NCBI GenBank assembly: GCA_030052745.1
Contig: JANBVO010000011.1
Coordinates: forward strand, 434,001-498,000
Reading direction: 5' to 3'
Length of the DNA stretch: 64,000 nt
Source: Pleurostoma richardsiae
Taxonomy: Eukaryota; Ascomycota; Sordariomycetes; Calosphaeriales; Pleurostomataceae
The translations under genes were made by a program, and so were the position numbers. The notes below the pieces were generated by a model. That model did no database searches. It had not been told where the DNA came from and saw only the letters and a program-made list of their open reading frames with translations. Shown piece after piece: positions 1 to 13,039 of the stretch; position 1 is the first letter of the stretch, and each line of letters starts with the position of its first letter.

Positions 1-840
1 TGAGAACGTTGTTGCTATAAGTGAGTTGCAGAAGGCCAGTGACCCGATGTTCTTGCTGACTTGAAAAGATATGGTCGTCCAATTCATCGAACAGAAGCTG
101 CTGGAGAAGTCTATCCATCACCGCGCAGCCCTTACCAGACTTGAGCTGGAAGGACGGTCTGAGCCGCTCTCGAAGAGGGTGCTATTCCTCGAACAGACCC
201 CACAGCTTCGTGGGATGAACACGATCATCCAGGACATTGACACTTCGAGCGAGGATTTCATCTTCTACTTTGACCGTCTTGCGGCCCTGGTAGTGGAACT
301 GTACGTCCCCTCACCCTTGATCGCTTGTTCAACAGCGCCTGACCAGTCCTATGAAGTGCATTGAACAATAGAAAATTCGTGTCCACCACGGTATACACAC
401 CTACCAACCACGAGTACAAGGGTCTTCGTGCGTCTGGCGAGGTATCAGCTGTAATCCTCCTCCGGGGAGGTGCCGCGTTCGAGATGGGCCTGAAGCGTGT
501 GCTCCCTGACTGTCGGTCCGGGCGTGTGCTGATCCAGTCTAACATCCGGACTGGCGAGCCGGAGCTGCACTACTGCCAGCTGCCACGGGACATTTCCAAG
601 CATGAGAGCGTGCTCCTGTTCGACGCGCAGATGTCGAGCGGTGGCTCGGCTCTTATGGCGGTGCAGGTGCTCGTGGACCACGGTGTCGACATCAAGCACA
701 TCGTGTTCGCGACGTACTCGGCCGGCAAGATGGGCCTGCACCGGCTGACCAAGGTGTTCCCAGACTTGACGGTGGTGGTCTGCAACCTGGTGCAAGACAT
801 CGAGGAGCGGTGGGTGGAGAGGAAGTATTTCCGGTGTTGA
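1..840 (+). CDS. URK1: Uridine kinase with C-terminal UPRT domain (5' end outside window)
   Basis: This is the C-terminal part of the pyrimidine-salvage enzyme that phosphorylates uridine and carries a uracil-phosphoribosyltransferase-like domain. Exons are <1..20, 69..300 and 372..840. The introns at 21-68 (GTGAGT, branch TGCTGAC) and 301-371 (GTACGT) both join in frame. The first residues (ENVVAINMVVQFI, then EKS) match the end of the kinase domain of Urk1/UCKL proteins, which argues against a stand-alone Fur1-type UPRT. The UPRT part has RGMNTIIQDIDT, DFIFYFDRLA, LIQSNIRTGEPELHY and the PRPP-binding-like stretch LLFDAQMSSGGSALMA, and it ends in RKYFRC. In this family the UPRT domain may have little activity of its own (known for the family, not tested here). 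The start codon and kinase P-loop lie left of the window. Confidence 0.86.
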
Positions 841-1972
841 AACTACCTTACCTACATGGATAAACACGCATACACATTCCCGCATTTATAAATCGCAGAC
901 AGCTTGGTCTATAAATCATGCGACGACAGTTAGATGTCACTTAGCTAGGCTCAAGAATCGCATAGAGACATCAGCAACGACCACAGCGACTTGGTAACTT
1001 TCCCAAATGCATCCAGCGGTGTTATTGCGGTGACATTTCGGGACTGTCCCCTGACTAACGCTGCCAGGTACAGAACACGTAACTGGAATAAGACAACCTT
1101 GAGCCTACAGCCCCGTACCATCCGGTAGGTCCCGCTAGTTGGGGAAAAGCTCCCATTACTCAGGTGCGACGAGGTATTTAACGCCCTGGAGGATGCGGTG
1201 CGGCTGTGACTTGGCTCCATGAGGCCCAATCTCATCGAGTGACAGCGAGGAATTCACCGCAATTTACTCGGTATAACTGGACGTTGCGAATAGATGCTCA
1301 AGATTCGGAGATTAGATAATGGACGATCCCCATTGCATTTTGACGGCCAGACGGCCCCAGATCCATCTTTTTCACTTCTCGGAAGACGTGGAAGATTCGG
1401 CCGAGGCGAGCCGCCGAGCTGCCGATGGACGGAACGTACGGGACTCGGAGGGGGCACTTGGTGACGGGACGGGAGCTGTCGAGTCTCGTGAAGGTGCTAA
1501 GGGACGTGCAGTAGTTACGTAGCTTGGCCTAACTAGCGCAGGACAGAAACAGAGCCAGTAACGCCGGTATGACGCAAATGACGCAGTTGGCTCCAGGGCC
1601 TGCAACGACATTTGCCCACGCTGTCGGCATCATACACCGTAAACAGGCCGATTGGCGATTGACTAAGCCCTCCCGCCTCCCAATCAATACCTGACCGACC
1701 CTGTCAATTGAGACATTTCCAGCTTGTGCTTCCGCCAGCTTCCAGCGCCACCTGTTGCCAATTGCAGAAGCTCTGGGTTGCCTGAAGGAGAAGGTTTTTT
1801 TTTTTTCTCTCTTCCAAGATTCTTGTCTTCATTCGTTCTCGATAACCCAGAGCTGAGCGTCTCTTGCGCCTCGCTGCATTTCCGTCCTCGTCGACATGTG
1901 CTGAACGCTGCTTGCGGCGAGCAAATCTGCAAATAACCTCGATCTAACCTTGAGTCGACGACGACGACGACG
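841..1972. other. Intergenic, promoter of the NAD(P)H dehydrogenase gene
   Basis: I see no gene here. The last 250 bases are pyrimidine-rich on the + strand with a T12 run at 1795-1806, typical of a fungal core promoter and 5' leader. A (GAC)n repeat at 1957-1972 abuts the start codon. Short open frames on both strands have no recognisable protein features. Confidence 0.6.
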
Positions 1973-4149
1973 ATGCCCCCGACAGCGTCCTTCGCAAGGT
2001 TGGCGGCCGGCCGTGGGGCTCTTGGCCGACAGTCTGCCCTCGTCAGCTCCCGCAATGCGCCGTCAACGATGCTGAGAATACGCGTCAATCCTCATGCCAC
2101 CCGGTCTTTCTTCAAGTCCACCAAATCCGCTGCTTCTCCCTCCCGCGATAGGCAGCCCAGGACTACCGCCACTACAACCCCTCGCCGGGCATGGCAAGTC
2201 TTACTTCCCAAGCGCGTAATCGCCCGCTCGATCTCGGGCAAGCCGCTGCCTCAGCGAAACTCGTGGGGTCTCAACTTCGCATACCGGGTGGCTGCGTGGA
2301 TAGGAAGCTCGGTCGTCTTCATAGGAATCGGCGTCGTCGCTTTCTTCATCTACGATGCCACCACATACGCCGAGCATCCACTTCAGGCAGAGATAGACGT
2401 GTCCCAGATAGCGCTCAATCCGCGAAGGGGCGGACCCAAGGACCTGCCCATCGTCGAGGTGATGATCGACGATGATGACGGCCCAGAGCAAAAGAAGCAG
2501 AAGGATAAGCCGAAGCTGGTTATCCTGGGCGGAGGCTGGGGAGGCGTCGCCTTGCTGAAGGAGCTCAACCCAGACGAATATCATGTTACCGTCATTTCGC
2601 CCACGAACTACTTCCTCTTCACCCCCATGCTGCCCTCGGCTACAGTTGGAACTCTGGAGATGAAGTCGCTTGTCGAACCGATAAGGAGGATATTGACTAG
2701 GGTTAAGGGCCATTTCCTGCGCGCTAAGGCAGAGGATGTCGACTTCTCCGCCAGGCTGGTTGAAGTATCTCAAACTGATGCTTCTGGAAAGGAAGTCAGG
2801 TTCTACGTGCCATATGACAAGCTCGTCATTGCCGTGGGCTCTGTGACGAATCCCCACGGTGTGAAGGGCCTCCAGAACTGCCACTTCCTCAAGGATATCA
2901 ACGACGCGAGGCAGATCCGAAACCAGGTCATCCAGAACCTCGAATTGGCATGTTTGCCCACGACTCCTGATGATGAGCGGCGGCGACTCTTGTCCTTTGT
3001 CGTCAGCGGTGGTGGTCCCACTGGCGTCGAGTTTGCGGCCGAGCTGTTTGATCTGCTCAACGAAGACCTGACCAAGCACTTCCCGAAGCTCTTGCGGAAC
3101 GAGATCTCTGTCCACCTGATCCAGAGCCGCGGCCACATCCTGAACACCTACGATGAGACTGTCTCGAGATACGCCGAGGAGCGGTTTGCACGCGATCAGG
3201 TCGAGGTCCTCACAAACTCGAGGGTGAGGGAAGTCACGCCAGACAAGATCATCTTCACTCAGAAAGGCGAGGATGGCGAGCTCCTCACAAAAGAGCTGCC
3301 CATGGGTTTCTGCCTGTGGTCTACTGGTGTTTCTCAGACCGAGTTCTGCTCGCGCCTGGCCGCTAAGCTCGGCCCCGCCCAGACCAATAGGCACGCGCTC
3401 GAGACAGACACGCACCTGCGACTAAACGGTGCTCCGCTTGGCGATGTCTACGCCATTGGAGATTGCTCAACGGTTCAGAACAATGTCGCTGATCACATCG
3501 TGACCTTCCTGCGCGCTCTGGCCTGGAAGCATGGCAGGGACCCTGAGACGCTTGACCTGCATTTTGCAGACTGGCGCAGCGTCGCGGCTGAGGTCAGGAA
3601 GCGCTTCCCCCAGGCCGTCGGTCACCTCCGGCGTCTAGACAAGCTGTTCGCCGAGTTCGACAAGGACCAGTCCGGCACGCTCGACTTCGGCGAACTGCGC
3701 GAGCTGCTAAAGCAGATCGATAGCAAGCTGACGTCGCTGCCGGCGACGGCCCAGCGTGCACACCAACAAGGCCAATACCTGGCGCATAAGTTCAACAGGA
3801 TGGCGCGGGCGGCGCCCGGGCTCAAGGCCAACGACATCCGGGACGGTGACCTCGACGCCGCCGTGTACAGGGCTTTTGAGTACAAGCACCTGGGTAGCTT
3901 GGCGTACATCGGCAACTCGGCCGTGTTCGACCTCGGTGAGGGATGGAACCTGACTGGTGGCCTGTGGGCTGTGTATGCCTGGAGGAGTGTTTACTTTGCG
4001 CAGAGCGTGAGCTTCAGAACCCGAGTACTAATGATGATGGACTGGGCCAAGAGAGGGTTGTTCGGACGAGGTGAGTCGCTTTCTCGCCAATGGCCCCCGT
4101 TTCCGAAGAATGATACTGACTGGCTCCCACAGATCTGATGAGCTACTAG
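1973..4149 (+). CDS. nde1: External alternative NAD(P)H:ubiquinone oxidoreductase with EF-hand
   Basis: This type II NAD(P)H dehydrogenase should oxidise cytosolic NAD(P)H at the outer face of the inner mitochondrial membrane and reduce ubiquinone without pumping protons. Exons 1973..4070 and 4133..4149 give 704 aa, with the short 3' exon ending DLMSY. Residues 1-115 are an R/S-rich targeting region followed by a hydrophobic stretch. The first dinucleotide fold is near 181 (VILGGGWGG) and the second near 340 (VVSGGGPTGVEF). A canonical EF-hand loop, DKDQSGTLDFGE, lies near 560. Residue 384 at the end of the second fold is Gln (HLIQS), where NADH-specific enzymes usually have an acidic residue. 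Both features match the Ca-dependent NADPH dehydrogenase NDE1 of Neurospora crassa. The cofactor preference is inferred. Confidence 0.93.
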
Positions 4150-4738
4150 ACTACTACGTGGCAGATATTCCTTTTAGCAAGACATAGAAAGATTCACTAG
4201 CTGTACGAGAGGAGAAATGAACATAAAGAACAGCAGATACACTGGGCCAGGACGAGCTCGAAGCTCTTCGCCCGGCCATGCATGGCGTATTGGGAGGATG
4301 GTGGACGGTTAGGGAGAGAGGCCAATTTTCTATTGAGCTCATTTGATAGGGGTAGTCCCCTTTGCGAGTAATTGCTACATCTAAGATGAACTTCCTATCT
4401 ACCGACCGTCCAGGTCCTTGACAATGATTATGAGCTAGGTCCATAACACCTGAAATATGCAACACTGTATGATGCTCTGCTCGCATTCTAAGTACGTACT
4501 GACGAAGACCTGTGCCTCGATTGTGAACCTGCATCCGGAGGACATCGGAGAGTTGGTAACCATCGAGTCATTGTGTGCTCGCACGACCAGAGAAAAGAAG
4601 TGCACCTATCCACTCGCTGTTATCGCAACGTGATAACCAGACTCCTGCCCTGCCCACGCCCGGGGATATCCTAACTATGCAATTTGACGCCATCTACTGA
4701 TGTCCTCATCTCGTCAAACAAATCCTTAAGGCGATACC
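4150..4738. other. Intergenic between convergent genes
   Basis: This is the shared 3' region of the NAD(P)H dehydrogenase gene (+) and the Zn2Cys6 gene (-). I see no supported gene or repeat in it. Confidence 0.6.
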
Positions 4739-7328
4739 CTACGCTCCCATCTCCAAGTCCGGCCACAGGCCCCCCTGATCTATCATCCACGATGCGTCCA
4801 GCAACGGGTCCGATATCATCGCGTCTCCCATGACCTGTTGCGGCGGCGGCAGCTGCGGGTCGCTGTCCCTCATGAGGAAGGGGCTCGTCCCCAGCACCCT
4901 CATGATCGACAGATCGATCCCGTTGCACTTATCCACCCGCTCCGACGCCGCCCCGCCATCCAGGCCGCCGACGAACCGCCCGTGCCACGCCAGCGAGTTG
5001 GCCGCGAACTGCCTCATCTGCCAGAAATAGTCATGCCTCTCCTGCGCCGCCTCCCCAGGAGGACTCGACGACGACGACGACCTCGCCGCCGTCGCGTCGC
5101 CGGGCGCGATGCTGGTGACCAGCCCCGCGAACCGTCGCTCCAGCGCGCCGAGGTAGGACCCCATGTCCGCGAGGTCGCGCAGGCGCGCGGCGCCCAGCTG
5201 CTGCGTGTTCTGCTCGAGGGTGACGGCGCCGAGCACCAGGATGGCGTACAGCGCCTTGGCCTCCTCCATGAGCGTGCTGGCGCGCAGCTGCGCGTCCGAG
5301 AGGCGCAGGTACGCCTCGATGTAGCGCTGCGCGGCGCGGATGGCCGACACGACGATGTCGGCGCGCAGGGGGGAGGAGCACCAGCTGCAGCACTTGATGC
5401 TGCCTCCGCCTTCACCGCTGCTGCTGTCGGTGGAAGGTGTCGTCATGGGCGAGTTGGAGGAGGAGGTTGTAGACGGGCAGGTGGTGGCAGTGGTGCAGAA
5501 GCTGGCGTGGCCGCGGGGAACGTGCAGGCCGACTTCGTGGATATAGATATCTAGGTGGAGGCATTTCGTCTTGAGGTTCGCTGGGGAGAGCACTTGAGCG
5601 TTAGAAAGATTAAAGGCTCTGGGGTATTTCTAGGAAGGGGAGAGACGCTCACGCGGCATCTGTTCCTCTGGCGGCATAGCCGCCTTGAGCTGGTTCAGCT
5701 CGTTGAGGAAGGTCTGTACCATGGCGTAGATCCGGACCTCGTCCATCGTCTCGGCGGTCCAGGCCTCGCAGTCGCCGTAGTGGAAGATCTTGTAGACGTC
5801 CTCGGACAGCCGCTGCAGCCTCACGAAGTAAGGAAGAAGGAGATCAGACGGCTCATTGGTGAGGATGGACAGGAGGTGACTGCAGTCCTCCGCCTGCTTG
5901 TTGAACCGGAACAAGACTGGTCGCCGCATTGCTATCGATACACTGGGATGGTCAGTAGGCTACGTACGGGACGGAGAAGAGAGTCAGTAGAGTCTCACTA
6001 GCTGCTGGCATGGTGGCACGCGATGTATGTCCCTAGGTATTATGTTAGTACACCTCAGCTATTACCCAAGGGGCTCCATAGACAGAGTAACTCAGAGGCC
6101 ACCGAGGGATTACACCCGCAGCCGCCCATGGAGGGTAACTGAATATAGTACTAACTGAGGCATTCCACCTGGTAAGCGTAATTCATGTCGTACATGCGGC
6201 TCCGATGATCTGTGCCAGCACAAATGAGCTCCTGTTTGGTGCTTTCGCTGATGTCCCCTAGCTCAAGCTCCACAGCCATGGAGAGAGCCAGCTGGGAGAG
6301 CTGGTATATATTCTGGTGGGCGGGATCAATGTAGAGATGATGCCTTCCAAGTACGCATTAGTAGATGTATCTCCAAGAACGCGAGCAGGCTCGCAAACAT
6401 ACCAACACAGGTACGTCAGCAGGCCCTGCAGGATGTCCAGGTTCTTCTCAGCTCTCACGATGGCCCTCTCGGCGATCATCCTACGGAAGTCCGCTGCCAG
6501 ACGCTTCTGCAGGCCGTCCACGGAACCAGCGGCTAGTATTGCGTGTAGTAGACATGGTCTCTCCCGGCACAGATACTCAAGCGTCATATCCGGAGAGAGG
6601 ACGATGAAGCCGAAAAGGGGTGAGTGACCGAGAAAGGCGCGGAAGACGTCCTCAGCCACCTCGGCCGTGATTACCCCTCTGGAAATAGGGTCGAGGACGG
6701 CCTCGCTTGTCACGGACCAATCACTAGTCATCGAGAAGAGCCCGGCAGCAGAAGCAGAAGCAGAAGCAATGCCGGACAGCTGCCAATACGGCATCGCCGG
6801 GCTGGACTGTTGGAGCCGAGATTCCGGGAATGGACGCGGCGTTGCATGACTGCTCGCCGAGTCTGTCTTGCGCCCAGCTGATATAAGAGCAATCAGACCG
6901 TCAAGTTTCTCCTCGACGTCCTTTACCCTGGTCCGCCTACGAGAGCTATGTCAACGCCGTGTTAGTCGAATCTGGGCCAAGTACGCTACTTACCCCGTTG
7001 GCTTGGTGCGCCTCGGCCGGGCCAGGGCCTCTTCGAACACGCATTCAGTGGCATTGGTGATGCATCTAAGACAGAGGGCACACGCAAGGTTAGCGTTTGC
7101 CAGAAAGGCAGATACGCCGGCGGCGTCGCCTATGGAACCGGTAATTTGTCACCTTCCACATGCTCGGCTTCCCGAGTTCGTCGGGATTATACACCGGACT
7201 TTCAGCGTGCGGCAAGCTTCACAGCTCCGCCTCAGGTTACCGGTGGTCCGTCTTGCGATCTGCTGCGGGTCCGCCGAACAGACCTTGGCGGCGGAACGCA
7301 CCGATTGTGCCTGAGCTTGACAACTCAT
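4739..7328 (-). CDS. Zn2Cys6 transcription factor, seven exons
   Basis: A fungal binuclear-cluster transcription activator of 711 aa. Exons in transcript order are 7328..7153, 7065..6994, 6936..6403, 6343..6156, 6032..5999, 5942..5653 and 5580..4739; they sum to 2136 nt (712 codons). The zinc cluster is split by the first intron: CEACRTLKVRC (C-x2-C-x6-C) in exon 1, then CGRCITNATEC (C-x2-C-x6-C) across the junction, followed by a basic linker RPRRTKPTG and a short coiled-coil start (VKDVEEKLDGLI). The middle region has GLQKRLAADFRRMIAERAIV, then WHHLYIDPAHQNIYQL and RTYIACHHASSYVSIAMRRP, the pattern seen in a common family of fungal C6 regulators. Exon 5 is only 34 nt. Intron 6033-6155 is 123 nt and has an unusual GTTAGT donor but a perfect ACTAAC branch. 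The C-terminal 150 residues are low complexity. The target is unknown, and the neighbours are housekeeping genes. Confidence 0.88.
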
Positions 7329-8009
7329 GGCGGACTGTAGTCTGGAGCGGGCGGAAATACGAGGGCGGATTCAATGGCAGTCTTCACGGTTCACAGCGCT
7401 CCGAGCTGACTCTCCGGATGGAAAGTGTGGAAATATCGACACTGAAGTATCTGATGATTCAGCTGAGGGCCTGCCAGGTCGGTTATTGCCGATCGGGTTC
7501 CCAAGGGCCACCGATGGCCTGTACGGATCGGCAGAGGCGCAGAGAGGCGCCAAGGCGCCGTAGGGCTGTGATACCGGCGAGAACGGCAACTTTCTTTGGC
7601 TCCGAGATTCCGGACGTCTTGGCGGCGGAAGCTGCCTTCAGATTCCGGCGCTCCGTGACGGGGCGGGCCTCCTCCGCTCTCGACAGCACCGGCGTTTCAA
7701 AAGCCACAGACTGCTCAGATGCTCAGGTAATATGCTTTCGGGAGATCGACGATGTTGTCGTCCCTTGCTGCGTCTAGATACGAGCTTATTCATATTATTT
7801 CTACCGTTCATGGATAAGCCTCTTTGAGGCCTGTAAGTTGTGAGTCGTACAAATATGGCTCTGTATCACTCCACGCCGCATATTTATGGCAAATCGGCGA
7901 TATACGGGCTTGGCAGTCAGGACCGGAGAAGCAAGACTCGATAGATTGTTTGGTCTCTGACTATTCAAAAGTCCGCTCGAACGTGTTGCTATCAGACAGG
8001 GCATGATGA
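7329..8009. other. Intergenic, upstream of the Zn2Cys6 gene
   Basis: Promoter side of the Zn2Cys6 gene and 3' side of NOP53. It contains two GATTCCGG copies (7606-7613 and 7641-7648) and a short exact repeat CTTGGCGGCGGAA at about 7284 and 7618. These CGG-bearing words could be regulator sites, but that is weak. No gene is supported. Confidence 0.45.
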
Positions 8010-9397
8010 TTAAAATAGATGAAAGTCCTTGTGCGTCCACTTCTCCGTCGCCTTGCGCTTGGCTTGCTTGTGATACGGGATCTTGCGCCTGGCTTCCACC
8101 TTGCCCCTCACGAGGAAGCTTCGGTATCTGTCCTTCAGCAGGTTGCCCTCTGGTTTGAGCAGCCTCAGGGAATCCTGTAACTCGTCCGGGAGGACTAGTT
8201 CAAGCTCTTTTTCTGGTACTCGGAACTTCCCGAGCTGCCTCCGCCTCAACTCGGTATCGTTGCCCTCACTCTCGCCGTCGCTCATCTCCACCTTCGTCAG
8301 CGCACTCTGCCGCTCTCGTTCTGCAACCGCCCTGGCGATCTCCTTGATACGATTTGCTTGCTCCTCTCGTCGCTTCATTGCGGCTTCATGCTTCGCTTTC
8401 CTCTCCGCCTCTTTCCGCCGCTTGGCCTTGTTGCGTTCCGCTGGTGTCTTCCTCTCCGGCCGCTTGACTTTGATATTGGCTTCTTCTGCTCCGCTCTCGA
8501 AGCCCTCCCATGCGGAATCTTCCTCCCATTCTGACATGTCTGCTCGCGCCTCAGCAGCTTCGGCTTCTGCAGCAGACCGGGCAGCAGCCTCCAGTCTAGC
8601 CTGCTCAGCTGCTGCTGCCTCCAAGCGCTTCCGCTCGGCTTCCACCTCTCTGGCACCCTCCTCACGGAACCGCTCTTCATAATCTTCAAAGAGGGGATTG
8701 TAGCTGTAGCCGCCAGCCGGCTTGGGGACTGCAGGGATGGGCTTCCCGTTGGCGGCAAGCGAGAGAGGCTCATGCCGAAGAGTCTCCGGGGTTTTCTTGG
8801 GCTGCACTTTGGGGAGGAAAGTGAGCTCTTCGCCGTTTGCAACCAGAGGCTTACTCTCTGTGGGTGCTGGGGTTGCCCAGACATCGTATGTAGCGTCAAT
8901 GACGCTCACGGTAGACTCATGCTTTCCATCCGCAACTTTCCGTATGCGCTGGAGCTCTTTGTGTGTAACATAGTCGGTCCGCTGCCGCTTCACCGGGAGG
9001 ATACCGTCTGTGGTCTTCGAAGCAGGGCGCTTTCGGAGAGAAACCGCCGGAACAGCTGACCGGGCTGCAATGATTTCGTCTGCCTTCAGGCCCTTCTTCT
9101 TGGGGAACTTTTTCGCAACGGTGGTGTCGCCCTTGACATCTAGGGTGAAGAGGTCGGCTGAATCCTTCTCGGCAACGACACCTCTGATATAGCATTAGCA
9201 TTGGGTTCGCACGCCATATTCTCGGGCTGAATGTGCCCATACCCCTTTATGATTTCCTCGTTCAGCTGCTCGAGGCCTTTCTGGACTTCGGAGACATCCA
9301 CATTTTTCCTCCAGGCCTTCTTGCCTTTCCGTGACGGCTGGCTGTGCTGCTGAGGAGCATTGACGTTGTTGCCCCTGAGGGGCTGAATGATAGGCAT
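8010..9397 (-). CDS. NOP53: Ribosome biogenesis protein Nop53
   Basis: A nucleolar 60S assembly factor. In yeast Nop53 recruits the exosome/Mtr4 for 7S pre-rRNA processing. Exons 9397..9243 and 9183..8010 are joined through a 59-nt intron (GTATGG to ATCAG) to give 442 aa. Recognition rests on the N-terminal block QPSRKGKKAWRKNVDV and EQLNEEIIKGGVVAEKDS, then LFTLDVKGD, KKGLKADEIIAARS and AVPAVSLRKRP. After these come the charged Ala/Glu-rich central coiled coil and the C-terminal KDRYRSFLVRGKVEARRKIP with a basic tail ending FHLF. I chose the ATG at 9397 because the conserved NAPQQ-QPSRKGKK block starts just after it. An open frame upstream contributes nothing recognisable. Confidence 0.92.
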
Positions 9398-9939
9398 GAC
9401 GGCTGCGTTTTCTCTCGCACGGAATTCTGTCACCTTGGAGAGACAGGGACTCTGCACTTTTCTCAGGGTCCTTGCTGAAGGTGGGGATACCAAAAATTCC
9501 CAGCGGTCGACTATCGGTATCGAGTTGGGAATTTTTCTTATCGTCTTTGAACGTTATCGCCATGTGACTGACCGACCCAGGGGAACAGGGGAAGTCAAGC
9601 TAGGCCGATTCTGGCGGTGGCACCTGTGAAGTCCCCATGACGGCCGCCAAGATCCGATCGACTGGAGATTCATTGTCTCCCTCCAGCCTGGAAGACGGAC
9701 CTGGATTCCCAAAACAACACGCTTGCGAAACCGACACGCCACATAGAGAACATTCGATTACCGAGCCAGCGCCTACCACGAAGGCGAATCAACGCGTTAC
9801 CGACATCCCGGACACGAAGAACTTTCCCTCGACATATCCATAACCTTCCGAGCGTCCAACGCTCTCTGCCTCTTGCCTCCTATTTCGTAGGGAGAGGAAA
9901 ACGCAGCCAACGCCGATACTACCGAAGGGATCTACCAAC
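9398..9939. other. Divergent promoter NOP53 / YPT6
   Basis: A 542-nt region between two divergently transcribed genes. The stretch nearest YPT6 is pyrimidine-rich on the + strand. No further gene is supported: the open frame at about 9563 on the minus strand overlaps the NOP53 N-terminus out of frame and shows no family features. Confidence 0.5.
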
Positions 9940-10909
<970 letters not shown>

Positions 10910-11342
10910 GGGCTCAGTAGCACTCGTACGTCATCACTTGGACGGAAAATGGGAATGAGAAGGAGACGCGTCTACCGATTAGAACATGTCTTTAGCGGAC
11001 AAGCAGGATAACTGACCAGAGCGTTTACTGCGGTGTTACAGCAGCATGAGTGGTTGTATAATACAGTACGAGATGACGGGCCCACGACTGACGATGCAGA
11101 GGGACCTACTTACAAGTTACTGATAATATGTTTAGTACTATACCTAATTCCACCTTCTTGACCGTCTTGGTGGTGCGATCAATCCTGGTTTTGCTGCGGT
11201 ACTAAGTAAGAAAGGGGCGTGAGCTGGATCGCCTCCTGACCTTTTTAGGGACCTTGGAGATCAAGTCGCCAACGTCAATCTATTTGGACCACCGAAGCAC
11301 GAAGCTTTACTCGTTGCCGCTGTTTTCTTCTATTACCCAAGT
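10910..11342. other. Intergenic between convergent YPT6 and RKI1
   Basis: Shared 3' region. I see no supported gene or structure. Confidence 0.6.
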
Positions 11343-12278
11343 CTAATTGCTAGTCGCCGGCTGAACCTTCACCTCGCCGTCCGCCATGCCAAAATACGCC
11401 GCAACCGGCTTCTGAGCGCCGCTTGCTACCTGTTTCCCGTTGTGACCGAAGAACAGACCTATCTCGACCACGCCCGTGATCTTGATGAGCTTGTCTGCCA
11501 GGCCGTCGACGCTCCAGACGCCGTTGACTCCATCCTGGCCCTTGACCTGGCTCGGAAGCAGCAGTGGCGCAAAAGGCGCATCAATGATGGCCATTCCGTT
11601 GTCCGTCACGATGGAACCCGCCTTGCCGGGCAGACCTGACCGGATAGTGGGCTTTATGGATCCCAGGAGCGCCAGTTCCCGCAGCACCCTGTCCGTAGCC
11701 ATGGGAAGGACCTCAATGGGGATACCCTTCTTCCAGCTCGTCCCTAGCTGTGGGGATATCTTGCGGAAGTCTGCGCAGCTTAGTGTGAGCTCTTACTCTC
11801 CGGATTTCTAATGTCCTCCTCGCCGATAGGGGTAAAGTCAGCCCCGAAACCTAGCAAACATACCTGCTACAACAACAAACTTCTTAGCCGCCGTGGCGAC
11901 GATCTTCTCCTGGAATAGGCACGCGCCGCCCCCCTTGATGAGATTCAGCTCAGCATCGACCTCGTCAGCGCCGTCGAAGGCGACGTCCAGCTGCTCGGTG
12001 ACGGGCAGGTCCTGGATGTAGGCGAGACGCAGGCCAGCGGTCTTGATCAGCTGCCGCGACTGCTCGCCCGTGGGGTAGAAAGTCATCTGCGAGGTGACAT
12101 CCTTGCCGAGCGCGGCGATGGCCTCGACGACGTAGACGACCGTCGAGCCGGAGCCGATGCCCACGTTCCGGTAGGAGGGCTCGAGGTGGTCAGCGACCGC
12201 TTGGTAGGCGGCGGCCTTTTTGGAGGACTCGACGAGCTGTGCCTCGGTGAGCCCTGCCGATGCGGCTGTTGTTGCCAT
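11343..12278 (-). CDS. RKI1: Ribose-5-phosphate isomerase A
   Basis: This enzyme interconverts ribose-5-phosphate and ribulose-5-phosphate in the non-oxidative pentose phosphate pathway. Exons 12278..11864 and 11770..11343 (intron GTATGT to GCGCAG, 92 nt) encode 280 aa. Motifs are [16 protein letters not shown] (phosphate-binding), [21 protein letters not shown] (catalytic region with D-G-A-D-E and K-G-G-G), KFVVVAGDFRKI, and [16 protein letters not shown] at the end. The usual cytosolic start is the ATG at 12278 (MATTAASAG). The same frame stays open upstream to an ATG at 12545, which would add an 89-residue extension with features of a mitochondrial targeting peptide (see findings). It converges with YPT6 and diverges from KEI1. 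Confidence 0.94.
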
Positions 12279-13039
12279 CGTTCTTCTGGTGGAGTGTGAG
12301 AGTGAGGGGTAAAGGGGATGAGTATGAGGCGGTAGGGCTGAGTCAATTGGTCCTTGCCAGCCACTGAATAAGGAATGGATACTCCTGTATGAAGTGCCGC
12401 GACTAAGGGATGAGCTGCTGAACGGGCGTTGAGGCGGGAGCACTGAGGCCGCCTGTTGTCTCCGTGTAAGTCGCTGAGCTGAAGCTGGGATAAATGACGC
12501 GGGGCGATGAGATGGTGGCCTTGACAACGCGAGCAATGGCTTCATGAAATCCTGCAACGAGTCACAAAGCAAATAGGCAGAGATTGGGACGGACTGATAT
12601 AAGCACGGCCTCTCAAGATGTCGCGTTGTTCTTCGGGCCTATTGACACCACTGCAGGCTCTGGGCAATCTCCGCTGCGCTTGGGATCATCTGATATTCGA
12701 GCGTCCAGGCGAGACTGTGCTATGATGCAACAGCGCCTGGCCACTGTGGGTGGGATGTGGAGGGGCGTGCCGCTGGCTGACTCAGCCGCCGGCTGTCGGG
12801 TCTCATTGGTTATAATTCAAAGTACGTACCCTCTAAGGTGGAAAATAAGGGGACCGCAGATCCGGCCAAAAAGGGACCTGCATCCGCCCAAGCCGACCGT
12901 TGTTTTTGCCGGTGGTGAACTTCAAAAGCGATTCTTCACCGCGTAGCAAGCCCTCGCCGACGAGGCTGCATTCTCCTCAACTAGCCTCGTCCTCGCACGA
13001 GGTACGACAAGCAAGAGTTATACATACGAGGCGTTCAAC
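12279..13039. other. Divergent promoter RKI1 / KEI1
   Basis: The first 267 nt next to RKI1 are open in the RKI1 frame and may be translated from the ATG at 12545. The rest has no supported gene. It should contain both promoters. Confidence 0.5.

Noticed and set aside
2201-3415. 404-codon minus-strand frame
   Set aside because: Antisense to the NAD(P)H dehydrogenase gene, no family features.
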